The translations under genes and the position numbers were made by a program. A stretch of 64,000 nucleotides of DNA. It comes from Nitrosomonas sp. (GTDB lineage Bacteria > Pseudomonadota > Gammaproteobacteria > Burkholderiales > Nitrosomonadaceae). Location of the stretch: positions 62,001 through 126,000 of the forward strand of contig NZ_JAIEME010000015.1 of the NCBI RefSeq assembly GCF_019752415.1, written 5' to 3'. This document shows, piece by piece, positions 18,192-26,829 of the stretch. The number at the start of each line of letters is the position of its first letter. The stretch's first letter is position 1. Under the pieces are notes generated by a model. That model worked only from the letters and a program-made list of their open reading frames with translations, was not told the DNA's origin and ran no database searches.

Positions 18192-20286
18192 TGGGGTTGA
18201 CGGCTTGGATTGTCCACTGTTTATCCGCGAGAGAAAAAATTTCTTTCATGGCGATAGGCTGACTGAAGTAATAGCCTTGCAGGGTATCACAGCCGAAATA
18301 TTTCAGAATTTGAGCCTGGTCGAGTGTTTCAATCCCTTCGGCAGTTACAGAAAAGCCAAGATTTTGGGATAAGGAGATAATTGCCTTGACGATCGCAAGA
18401 CTGTTTTTATCATTCAGTAGACCGCGTATAAAGCTTTGGTCCACTTTGATGTCATTAATCGGCAGGCGTTTTAAATAATTCATCGAAGAGTAACCCGTAC
18501 CAAAATCATCCAGAGCAATTTCGATACCGTGGTCGCGTAACGTATGGAGTCGGGTCAAGGTATCAATATTGTGCTCCATTAAAGCACCTTCGGTGATTTC
18601 CAGAACAAGTTTGTTTGGCGGAAAGCCTGTCTCAGCCAAAATATTGAGGACTGTGTTGACCAGCTCCGGGTTATTTATCTGCAGAGGGGAAAGGTTTACC
18701 GCTACTTGTAAATATTGCCCATTCTTATGCCACTGAGCAGCTTCAGTACAAGCTGTCCGCAACACCCACGCGCCGATTGGAATGATAAGGCCGTTTTCCT
18801 CAGCTACTGGAATAAAATCGAGAGGCGAAATGAGCCCTTTTTGCGGATGCTGCCAGCGGATCAGTGCTTCTACCGATTGGATACACCCGCTTGCAACATC
18901 CAGTTGTGGCTGGTATACAAGATGAAATTCATTTTGCTGCAATGCGTTACGTAAATTATTCTCCAAATGCATGCGTTTTTCGGCGTGAAGTGTTAGCTCG
19001 AGATTGTAGAATTGACAGTTATCCCGGCCTTCATTTTTTGCATGATACATCGCTGTATCCGCATGCTTCAGTAGTGTTTCCGCGTCTTCGCCATCATTTG
19101 GATAAAAGGCAATGCCGATACTCGTAGTCAGGACGACATCGCGACTTTCAAGATGAAAAGGGCGGCGCATGGTTTCACGAATTCGATGTGCCAGAATTAA
19201 GGCATCTTCCGCGCGATGGAGATTGGGAATGACGACAGTAAATTCATCGCCCCCGAGGCGGGCGAGTTTGATCTCTGGATGGTCCGCGTTGCTCCGGGAT
19301 ACGAAATCAGATGGGCGCGTGCTGCTTTGCAGCCGATCCGCGGTCGATTGCAGAATAACATCCCCGGTATTATGCCCCATCGTGTCATTGATACTTTTGA
19401 ATCCATCCAAATCCAGAAAAAGTACCGCCAGTTTGCTACTGGTATACTTAGCGCGTTTAATTTCTCCCTCTAAACGCTCCATAAAGGATTGACGGTTGGG
19501 TAATCCGGTCAGGTTATCAAAATAAGCGAGGTGAAATATCTTGTTCTCAGAATCCTTGCGTTCTGTAATATCACGAACCAAGCAAAGTGTTTCTAGAGGA
19601 TCAATAACCACAATACGGTTTTCATAGTACCGGGTGTTACCATCATTCAGTTTGAAAGGATACTCGAAGAGCTCGACTGTTCCATATCGGCGGGCTCGAC
19701 CCGCTGCCTCCAGATACAAATTGACAATATCTTCGGGCAAGCTTTGATTCAATGCATGCTTCGATCCGGTGATTAGACAAAGGGTGTCATCCGAGTTGCT
19801 GCACATATCGACGACTTTGCCGTCATTATTCAAAATGAACATCGCGTCTGGGATTGCGCTAAAGATTGCTGTGCTTCGTGCGTTGGCAATTTGAAGTGCA
19901 AGCAGATTCAGGTAGGCACGTTTTAGATACAGAATGCGATAATTGATCAAATTCCAGTTGATCGGTTTGGCGATAAAATCTGTTGCGCCGACTTCAAACG
20001 CATAATTAATGGATTGCAGGTCATCCATTCCGGTTACCATGATAATGGGCAGCTCGTTGCCTATTCTTGCGCGCAGGTACGAACAAACTTCATGACCATT
20101 CATGCCGGGCATTTCAACATCCAGCATGACCATATCCGTTGGCGATGCTTCAAACAGGCGAATGGCTTCTTCTCCATTGCAGGCCAGCGTAACTATGAAG
20201 CCGGCCTTTTCTAACGCTGCCTGCATAAGCAATCTGACCGTGGCATCATCATCAGCCAGTAAGATTTTAAAAGGTTCAGTGGTCAC
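18166..20286 (-). CDS. REC-PAS-GGDEF-EAL cyclic-di-GMP enzyme
   Basis: A 706-residue protein. A receiver domain (1-125; D56 in [12 protein letters not shown]) is followed by a PAS domain (about 140-255; [22 protein letters not shown]), GGDEF (about 265-435; [12 protein letters not shown]) and EAL (about 450-690; [44 protein letters not shown]). Both catalytic signatures are intact. The position of the RxxD inhibitory site reads HPEI, so feedback inhibition of the cyclase is probably absent. It overlaps the kinase gene by 4 bases (ATGA) and the HDOD gene downstream, showing tight coupling. Net synthesis or breakdown of cyclic-di-GMP cannot be predicted. Confidence 0.94.
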   Translation of the reverse strand: MTTEPFKILLADDDATVRLLMQAALEKAGFIVTLACNGEEAIRLFEASPTDMVMLDVEMPGMNGHEVCSYLRARIGNELPIIMVTGMDDLQSINYAFEVGATDFIAKPINWNLINYRILYLKRAYLNLLALQIANARSTAIFSAIPDAMFILNNDGKVVDMCSNSDDTLCLITGSKHALNQSLPEDIVNLYLEAAGRARRYGTVELFEYPFKLNDGNTRYYENRIVVIDPLETLCLVRDITERKDSENKIFHLAYFDNLTGLPNRQSFMERLEGEIKRAKYTSSKLAVLFLDLDGFKSINDTMGHNTGDVILQSTADRLQSSTRPSDFVSRSNADHPEIKLARLGGDEFTVVIPNLHRAEDALILAHRIRETMRRPFHLESRDVVLTTSIGIAFYPNDGEDAETLLKHADTAMYHAKNEGRDNCQFYNLELTLHAEKRMHLENNLRNALQQNEFHLVYQPQLDVASGCIQSVEALIRWQHPQKGLISPLDFIPVAEENGLIIPIGAWVLRTACTEAAQWHKNGQYLQVAVNLSPLQINNPELVNTVLNILAETGFPPNKLVLEITEGALMEHNIDTLTRLHTLRDHGIEIALDDFGTGYSSMNYLKRLPINDIKVDQSFIRGLLNDKNSLAIVKAIISLSQNLGFSVTAEGIETLDQAQILKYFGCDTLQGYYFSQPIAMKEIFSLADKQWTIQAVNPNGIDDENC

Positions 20287-23051
20287 GATGGATTGAGTAT
20301 TTGGTTGATTTCGGTTAGGGCTTGTTGATAGTGCTGCCGCAAGCTTTCTTGTAGTGTTTCCGCGTGTGTCAATTCCTTTGTTCGTCCATCCGCTTCCAAT
20401 TGCTTGAGTAGCGCAGATAGGTTCTCAGCTCCGATATTACCCGAACTGGATTTCAATGCATGTGCTGACTGACGCAGACTGTCAGCATCCCCATTTATGA
20501 TAGCTTGTTCAATCTGGAGCATGTTATTGGGCGCAGATTCGAGAAAAGCTTGCAGGATCTTGTGCAGCAAAACATTTCCTCCGGTTGTGTCAAGCTCGCG
20601 AATTTGCTCAAGCCATATTGGATTGAGTGCAGGCTTTGCGAGAGTTTCTGGTTCTGGTTCAACAAGTTGGGATTGTGCGGCATTTACTGCATTATTTTTT
20701 CCTTTGCTGAGCCAAGGATGGATTTTTTGTCGTAACTGATCGATTGTATAAGGTTTTGAAAGAAAATCATTCATTCCGCCCTCTATGCAGCGTTTGCGAT
20801 CGTCTTCTGTGGCATTGGCGGTCAGTGCAATAATGGTGTGCGTCGCGCCAAACTGCTGCCGGATGCGTGCGGTTGCTTCGAAACCATCCATGTTAGGCAT
20901 TTGGCAGTCCATCAGAACGAGATCATATTGGTTGTTTTGGATCAAATCCAGAGCCTGTTTGCCGTCATGCGCAACGACTGTATCCAAGCCGAGCTTTGCC
21001 AACATCGCCTTGGCTACTTCCTGATTGACCGGATTGTCTTCAGCCAGCAAAACTTTGCCGTGAAAATTTTGTGTGGGCGCGCTGACTGCAACTTGCTCCA
21101 CTAAATGAGAATTTATGGCCTCTTTATCCAGATCGCGTCCCATGACATCAATGATAATATCCAGTAGTTCCTTCTGGCGGACGGGCTTGTTTACACAACG
21201 TAAGATACCGGTATTCTGTCTTTCTAGCTGACTCGCGTTACTATAGGTTGAAGTCAGCATCATCATGCGAGTTTTTCTGAAATCCGGGTGCGCATGAATT
21301 CTGCTTGCTAGCTGCAATCCATCCATTTTTGGCATGTGCATGTCCAAAATGACCAATTGAAATAATTTATTCTCGGCAACAGACTGATTCATGTGTGCTA
21401 AAGCCTGTTGCCCATCTTCTACACACATTGCATCTATTTGCCAATTCTGCAATTGTAGTTTAAGAATCTCCCGGTTAGTCTGATTATCATCCACAACTAG
21501 AACCCGGATACCGTGCAATTTAGTCATATTGGAAAAATCGTTGCGTTGCAATTTGGATTTCTCCAGTCGCAGAGTAATCCAGAACTTGGAGCCATGACCC
21601 GGAGAGATTTCTACCTGAATGCTTCCTCCCATCAATTCCAGTAATTTCTTACAGATAGTCAGACCAAGGCCGGTGCCTCCATATTGACGGGTTGTGGAAC
21701 CATCCGCTTGAGAAAAATTCTGAAAAATCTTTTCATGGTATGCCGAAGGAATTCCGATGCCCGTATCTTCAACGCATAGGGAGACATTAGTCAGGGTTCC
21801 AGTTTCATCAAGCAGTATTGTGCGAATGACAATTTCTCCTTGATCGGTGAATTTAATGGCATTATTGACCAGATTTGCGATGATCTGACGTATTCGGAAT
21901 GAATCACCGCGTAGCATGAAGGCCGTGTTGGGCGGCGTAAACTGCGCGATCAATTCCAGACCCTTCTTATCAGCGGGTTGTGCAAACATGACCAGTGTAT
22001 CTTCTATCAGCTTGACCAGATCGAAGTCGATGGTCTCCAGTTCCATGTGATCGGATTCAATCTTGGAGAAATCCAGAATGTCATTGATGATACCGAGGAG
22101 GTGCTGACCTGAGCTTTGAACGGTCTCTGCAAAACGGTACTGATCTTTATCTAATTGTGTGTCTAATAGTAACTCGGTCATCCCCAGAATGCCATTCATC
22201 GGTGTGCGAATCTCATGACTCATCGTGGCCAAAAATTCACTTTTGGCTTTACTTGCCGCCTCTGCGGATTCTTTGGCAAGCACCAGCTCTGATGTTCTTT
22301 TTTCGACTTCATCTTCAAGGTGATCAAGGTGATTAGCCAGCTTTTCATCACGTTCTTGAATCATTTCCAGCATGTTATTGAATCCCTTCGATAACGTATT
22401 CAATTCAACAATCGCACTGGGTTCGGTTCGAGTTGTGTAATCTGCCCTGCTTGTGACATGTTCCATAACGGTGGCAAGATTGTTGAGCGGATCGAGTACC
22501 GACCGGTTAAGCCGTTGCAACATAAGGTTGGCAACCAATAATGCGATAATCGCCGCAGTGATTGTGATGACAACGTGCCAAAGTATTTGCCAGTAAAGGG
22601 GATACAAGGATATTTCCAAGTAGAGACTGCCCAGAGGCTGTTCATTGAAGTGAATCGGTTCCGTGAGGGTTAGAAAATGAATATTTGTTCGCATGTCTTC
22701 TTTCAGGGAAGCTAAAGTTTCCGGAAGCAGTATGTTTTCAACAGAATATTGAACGAATTTTACTTTCTCTGCGGTATAAATCGCCGCAGCTTGGATTTCC
22801 CGTGTATTGCTGAGCGAATGTAATAGCGTTTGTGCCGTGTTCGTATCCTGGAACATCAATGTCGCGACTGCATTCTCTGCCAATAATTTTGCCGTTGACT
22901 GACTGGTTTGAACGATAGATAGAAAGCTGATGAGGAAGCTGCTTAGAATAACGAGTATTGCGACCAGCAGCATCGCCGTGCCCTGCGTGGCAAAGTTGAT
23001 TCGTTGCAATTTAGAACGTAATGTCACAGCAGCCGGTGATGAACTTTTCAT
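20283..23051 (-). CDS. Hybrid histidine kinase with CHASE8-like periplasmic domain
   Basis: A 922-residue kinase. TM1 spans about 25-47, followed by a periplasmic domain (48-155) with the CHASE8 pattern of YfiN ([32 protein letters not shown]). TM2 (157-177) leads to HAMP (178-235), a coiled coil, HisKA with His279 ([11 protein letters not shown]), HATPase_c (N box [12 protein letters not shown] boxes DTGIGIP and GGTGLGL), REC1 (D570), REC2 (D715, [11 protein letters not shown]) and a C-terminal Hpt domain (His864, [12 protein letters not shown]). It is a complete phosphorelay in one protein. The CHASE8 domain is the known YfiR-binding module in YfiN, and a YfiR gene sits directly upstream, so YfiR control of this kinase is a strong inference. 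It overlaps the next gene by 4 bases. Confidence 0.95.
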   Translation of the reverse strand: MKSSSPAAVTLRSKLQRINFATQGTAMLLVAILVILSSFLISFLSIVQTSQSTAKLLAENAVATLMFQDTNTAQTLLHSLSNTREIQAAAIYTAEKVKFVQYSVENILLPETLASLKEDMRTNIHFLTLTEPIHFNEQPLGSLYLEISLYPLYWQILWHVVITITAAIIALLVANLMLQRLNRSVLDPLNNLATVMEHVTSRADYTTRTEPSAIVELNTLSKGFNNMLEMIQERDEKLANHLDHLEDEVEKRTSELVLAKESAEAASKAKSEFLATMSHEIRTPMNGILGMTELLLDTQLDKDQYRFAETVQSSGQHLLGIINDILDFSKIESDHMELETIDFDLVKLIEDTLVMFAQPADKKGLELIAQFTPPNTAFMLRGDSFRIRQIIANLVNNAIKFTDQGEIVIRTILLDETGTLTNVSLCVEDTGIGIPSAYHEKIFQNFSQADGSTTRQYGGTGLGLTICKKLLELMGGSIQVEISPGHGSKFWITLRLEKSKLQRNDFSNMTKLHGIRVLVVDDNQTNREILKLQLQNWQIDAMCVEDGQQALAHMNQSVAENKLFQLVILDMHMPKMDGLQLASRIHAHPDFRKTRMMMLTSTYSNASQLERQNTGILRCVNKPVRQKELLDIIIDVMGRDLDKEAINSHLVEQVAVSAPTQNFHGKVLLAEDNPVNQEVAKAMLAKLGLDTVVAHDGKQALDLIQNNQYDLVLMDCQMPNMDGFEATARIRQQFGATHTIIALTANATEDDRKRCIEGGMNDFLSKPYTIDQLRQKIHPWLSKGKNNAVNAAQSQLVEPEPETLAKPALNPIWLEQIRELDTTGGNVLLHKILQAFLESAPNNMLQIEQAIINGDADSLRQSAHALKSSSGNIGAENLSALLKQLEADGRTKELTHAETLQESLRQHYQQALTEINQILNPS

Positions 23052-23063
23052 TATTGATATACC

Positions 23064-23648
23064 TCAGTGGCGAAACGGAGTAGTTGAGAGCTGAGTTTTA
23101 AGCGGTTTTTTTTTTGCAATAGTCACATTCGCCTCGAATGTGACTTTCCCCTCTTTCATAGTCATGTTGAGTATAACGCCTTGCTGACTAGCGCCCGGGG
23201 TGTCGGCTATGGTTAATATCGGCATCCCATCCAATTGTTTAATGACGTCACTGAGATTGTCGATGCTTGAACGGGTGATAAAAACAATCTGGCAACTAGG
23301 AAGATCTTCAGAATTTCTTGTATGCCGGACTACTATTTCATGTTCATGGGCTTTCTTATGCTGTAAATGCTGTAAATTTTCGCCAAATGGATCTTCACCA
23401 TAGATGCAGAAATTCAAAACCTGATCCGGCAAGCTGGGCCATTCCGTGTAAGCGGAAAAATTATAAAGGAAAGCCACTTTTAATCGGTATTCTGATGGTT
23501 GCTCGGCTTGGGTCAATGGCGAGTAACCCAGGAACAAGAACCAGCACAGCGACAGAATTGGAAAATAACGGATGAATGATCGCTTCCTGATACGGCGACT
23601 GCCATAGAAAACTGTTTCTTCTTGCTTTTCCAGCATCCAATTAAGCAT
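23064..23648 (-). CDS. YfiR-family (DUF4154) protein, copy 3, frameshifted near its C-terminus
   Basis: A 194-residue frame with an export segment (about 28-48) and DUF4154 motifs: EYRLKVAFLYNFSAYTEWP, NFCIYGEDPFGENL, CQIVFITRSSIDNL, ILTIADTPG, GVILNMTMKEGKVTFEANV. After ATTGCA comes a run of ten A residues, and the frame then reads an atypical tail ending TTPFRH. With nine A residues the frame continues as [17 protein letters not shown], the normal YfiR ending, and stops with TAA at 23051-23053, which overlaps the kinase ATG as TAATG. The gene is therefore phase-shifted, decaying, corrected by slippage, or a sequencing error. It is the copy adjacent to the CHASE8 kinase. Confidence 0.88.
   Translation of the reverse strand: MLNWMLEKQEETVFYGSRRIRKRSFIRYFPILSLCWFLFLGYSPLTQAEQPSEYRLKVAFLYNFSAYTEWPSLPDQVLNFCIYGEDPFGENLQHLQHKKAHEHEIVVRHTRNSEDLPSCQIVFITRSSIDNLSDVIKQLDGMPILTIADTPGASQQGVILNMTMKEGKVTFEANVTIAKKKPLKTQLSTTPFRH
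23106..23115. repeat. Homopolymer of ten T (ten A in the coding strand) in YfiR copy 3
   Basis: Ten T residues in a row lie within the 3' part of YfiR copy 3. Loss of a single base switches the reading frame from the short atypical tail to the canonical YfiR C-terminus with a TAATG junction to the kinase gene. Such runs are prone to replication and transcription slippage. Confidence 0.9.
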
Positions 23649-23721
23649 ATCCTAGAATCTGGTTATCAGTTCGTTTCGCCGCGGCTGTTTTTTTATACAA
23701 GAATGTCATATCAGAAGGCAC

Positions 23722-25734
23722 TTAGAAGCGATAATCCATTCGGAGCCGAACGGTCCGGCCAGGCTGCCAGAAAAAGTTCTGCCAGTTGGTATCTGCAGCC
23801 GGGTGTTGGTAGTTCTCATTAAACAAGTTGTAGAGGCTCAGCGATGCCTCCAATCCTTTTGCCTGTGGAACATTGGTCACTAAATTGAGATTGGAAAGAA
23901 CATAATTATCGGTATGCGTACCGTCGAGTGTTTTTCGTTTGCCGTAATATTGCAATTCATAGCCGGCGCGCAAGCCGGTGATCAGAGGTATGGGGATGGA
24001 AATATTCAACTTGCCCAGATGGTAGGGTGAATTGGTGAGGTGCGAGTCTTGTTGCTCAGCATTCTGAATACCAAAACTACTGCGTAATCGTGCGCCCCAA
24101 TCCCAAGTTTTATCTAACGATAATTCTGTGCCTCTGGCCAGTACTTTTTGGGATGTCTGTTGATATTGCGACAATCCGCTGACCGGATCGATTCCGAGTG
24201 CGATGACGTTGTGCATATCCCATGCGTAGACGGTGGCGCGTAAATTCATATTCGGCAGCGGAAGATAATCTGCCACGAGTTCAGCGGTATCAACCATCTC
24301 GCTGCGTAATCCTGGATTGGAAACTTGGGAAATGCCATCGGTGTAGTCTCGTTCATACGCATTCGGTGACCGGTGGGCGCGGCCATAGAGTGCTTTGAAT
24401 GTTGTTTTTGGGGTGGCTTGCCAAATCAGCGCGCCGCGCGGGCTCAATCGATTGCCAAGACTACCAATCCAGGCGCTGTAGTCATAACGCAGCCCTACGG
24501 TTGCGGACAAGGTGTCGGTAATACGCCATTCGTCTTGAACGTACGCACCAACGCGTACAACAGAACTTTTGATCGCGATATTATCTTCAGGGTGGTCGAA
24601 ATTCTGAAAGGACTGTTTGATCGACGTATTATTTTGATACTCAACACCTGCCATCAGTTTATGATTGGACAAGGCAGTAGAAAGAAGGCGCAATTCAGCA
24701 CCATGCCAGTCACTGGGTCCGGTAGATAGCGTTTTCTCACCACCATAGATTAAAGGATTATCATAGCGATATTGACCAAGAAACAACCGGCCCAATACGT
24801 TGAGGGTGTTATTGGCGAAATTGTCGTTATACTGGATTTGTGTGTTGAGACGACGATCTCGTTGAAATTGACCGGCCACCAGTGGATCAGAAAAGAACAT
24901 ACCGGTAGGATCATCTTTGCGTCGATCACCATAAATGAAGTCAAATGCGAGTGGGCCATGCGAGGCTTGCGCAAATAATTGTTTAACATTTTCGCCATCC
25001 AAGCGGCGTGCCACCCCTGAAATACCGGAATCGCCATAGTCAAAAAAACGATCTGTTCCGCGGGATTGAAGTCCCGAAAAGGAAAGTAACGCATCAGTGC
25101 CGTTACTGAATTTTTTACCGAAGGTGGCACGTTCTTGCGGCATGGATTCCGCTGTCTGGTACGAGGTCGATAGCTCGGCACCATTGACACTTGCGCCACT
25201 GCGCGTAATGATGTTGACAACGCCCAACATGGCATTTTGACCATAGACGGCACCGCCTGGTCCGGGGATAAACTCAATTCGCTCAATCAAATCAATATCG
25301 AGTGGAAAATCACGCCCGGTAGGTCCTTGGTCATAAGTGGCGTCGTTAATGCGATTGCCATTGATCGTAATCAGAACGCGTGAATTGAAATCTCCGGGCA
25401 GGCCAAATCCCCGTACACCCAAATTTTCATATTGATAATCATACGTGGTATGAATTCCCGGAAGGCTGGCGAGAGCTTGATTCAGCGTGCGCCAGCCATA
25501 GGTTCTGATATCCTGTCTGGTGATGACGCTGACTGCTGCGGCAACTTGGTTCTGTTTTTGTTCATATTTGGAAGCGCCGACAATGCTGACATTCATCAAT
25601 TCCTCTAAGCTCATCTGCTCCAAATTCTTTGCCGCACAGACCGGAAATACTTGCAGCAAAAGCAAACCGAGCAGCAAGCTTTGCTTTATGGGAGCGTTGA
25701 CGATCGGGAGAACAAGTTTTCTGGGAATGGGCAC
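23722..25734 (-). CDS. TonB-dependent outer-membrane receptor, copy 4 (divergent)
   Basis: A 670-residue receptor with a signal peptide (about 13-35, ending VCAA) and the pre-plug motif MSLEELMNVSIVGASKY. Plug motifs are VITRQDIRTYGWRTLNQALA, NLGVRGFGLPGDFNSRVLI, IERIEFIPGPGGAVYGQNA and LGVVNIITRSG. The barrel ends VRLRMDYRF. It belongs to the same broad class as copies 1-3 but to another subgroup (YGWRTLNQAL, GPGGAVYGQNA). It lies between YfiR copies 4 and 3, upstream of the kinase, so it is the best candidate for the receptor feeding that kinase. The 188 bases before its start may hold a separate promoter. Confidence 0.93.
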   Translation of the reverse strand: MPIPRKLVLPIVNAPIKQSLLLGLLLLQVFPVCAAKNLEQMSLEELMNVSIVGASKYEQKQNQVAAAVSVITRQDIRTYGWRTLNQALASLPGIHTTYDYQYENLGVRGFGLPGDFNSRVLITINGNRINDATYDQGPTGRDFPLDIDLIERIEFIPGPGGAVYGQNAMLGVVNIITRSGASVNGAELSTSYQTAESMPQERATFGKKFSNGTDALLSFSGLQSRGTDRFFDYGDSGISGVARRLDGENVKQLFAQASHGPLAFDFIYGDRRKDDPTGMFFSDPLVAGQFQRDRRLNTQIQYNDNFANNTLNVLGRLFLGQYRYDNPLIYGGEKTLSTGPSDWHGAELRLLSTALSNHKLMAGVEYQNNTSIKQSFQNFDHPEDNIAIKSSVVRVGAYVQDEWRITDTLSATVGLRYDYSAWIGSLGNRLSPRGALIWQATPKTTFKALYGRAHRSPNAYERDYTDGISQVSNPGLRSEMVDTAELVADYLPLPNMNLRATVYAWDMHNVIALGIDPVSGLSQYQQTSQKVLARGTELSLDKTWDWGARLRSSFGIQNAEQQDSHLTNSPYHLGKLNISIPIPLITGLRAGYELQYYGKRKTLDGTHTDNYVLSNLNLVTNVPQAKGLEASLSLYNLFNENYQHPAADTNWQNFFWQPGRTVRLRMDYRF

Positions 25735-25844
25735 AATGAGTTGGGTTGATTTTTTAGTTTCAAGATTTAAACATACCCAATCACCGATTAAAGCCGAGAA
25801 GTAAGATTTTTATTACCCTTAATTTATCAAATTAGAGATAGTAA

Positions 25845-25854
25845 TTTTTTTTTT
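25845..25854. repeat. Second ten-T homopolymer, upstream of TonB receptor 4
   Basis: Ten T residues lie in the gap between YfiR copy 4 and receptor 4, about 110 bases upstream of the receptor start. Length changes here could alter promoter spacing. It has the same length as the tract inside YfiR copy 3. Confidence 0.6.
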
Positions 25855-25922
25855 CAGTGAAGAGGATTTTAAAATGTGAGATTTTTACTACAAAACAGTG
25901 TGCGGATTTCAGCTTTACTGTA

Positions 25923-26447
25923 TTACTGAAGCACCGAAGTGGCGAAGCGCAATAGCTGGGAGCTCAAATTCAGACCGGCCTTTCTGGCTACTTTCAAATT
26001 GGCATCAAATGTGATTTTTTCATCTTTGATTTCCATATTCAGGGCAACGCCTTGCTGGATGGTGCCCGGACTGTCCGCTACGATGAGTACAGGTTTATCT
26101 TGCAGGGTGATGATGACGGCCTTTAAGTTGTCAATTGATGAGTGGGAGATAAAAACTAGCTGGCATAAATCGAGACGATCAATATTGTTCGTTCGATGAA
26201 TGGTGATGGTGCGATCATTGACTCGCTTTTTTTGCATCAATGAATCGAGATTCTTGCCGAACGGATCATTTCCATAGATGCATAGGTTAAAAGTACTGGC
26301 GTCCGTGTCGGGCCATGTCGTATAAACTGCAAAGTTATATAGGTAGGCTGCTTTTAGCGTGTGTTCATCCAGTTCATCCGCGCGTGCGTGCGACGAATAA
26401 CTCAAGATTACACAAAAGAGCAGCAGGTATAATTTTGCGAAGGACAT
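25923..26447 (-). CDS. YfiR-family (DUF4154) periplasmic protein, copy 4
   Basis: A 174-residue protein with a clean signal peptide (about 1-23, ending HARA) and the full YfiR domain: LKAAYLYNFAVYTTWPDTD, NLCIYGNDPFGKNLDSL, CQLVFISHSSIDNL, VLIVADSPG, GVALNMEIKDEKITFDANL, SSQLLRFATSVLQ. It is closer to copy 3 than to copies 1 and 2 and gives the template for copy 3's expected C-terminus. It is the first gene of the minus-strand cluster, followed by receptor 4. It has no long leader extension, unlike copies 1-3. Confidence 0.92.
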   Translation of the reverse strand: MSFAKLYLLLFCVILSYSSHARADELDEHTLKAAYLYNFAVYTTWPDTDASTFNLCIYGNDPFGKNLDSLMQKKRVNDRTITIHRTNNIDRLDLCQLVFISHSSIDNLKAVIITLQDKPVLIVADSPGTIQQGVALNMEIKDEKITFDANLKVARKAGLNLSSQLLRFATSVLQ

Positions 26448-26829
26448 TTTAGACTAAGATACCTTGCAAAATTGATGAGCGAATAATTTTGGTGTTGTCG
26501 TCATAGCGCGAAAATTAAATAACTTGAGCAGGGCGCATCATGCATCAAATGTTTTCGATTCAATAGAGAGAGGTGTCATTAAACTAATAAGACAAATGTA
26601 CTAAAAATGCCCGGGGCGTTAATAGTCTAAGTGCTCGAGAGGGGGGGCTGGATGTCTTGTGTTGTATAAAGGGGGCGGGGAGAAGGGCTACGGGCTGCTA
26701 GCAATAAATGAGGTTCTCGGGCTGGCACTAGCTAAGAATCAACAAACAATTCTTGCCTCAATTCAAGATTGGAATGGTAACTGTAATAGCGGTACAAGCT
26801 ATGAAGCTCTGACCGTTTCAGTATTAAGT
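26448..26829. other. Gap upstream of the YfiR/TonB cluster, no gene recognised
   Basis: About 380 bases separate the first YfiR gene from the ABC transporter stop. The AT-rich half next to YfiR copy 4 should hold the cluster promoter, but I see no convincing -35/-10 pair. The middle has G-rich runs (seven G near 26641, then several G triplets to about 26685). A 61-codon plus-strand frame at 26659-26844 lacks a ribosome site and a family resemblance, and I do not call it a gene. Confidence 0.5.
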
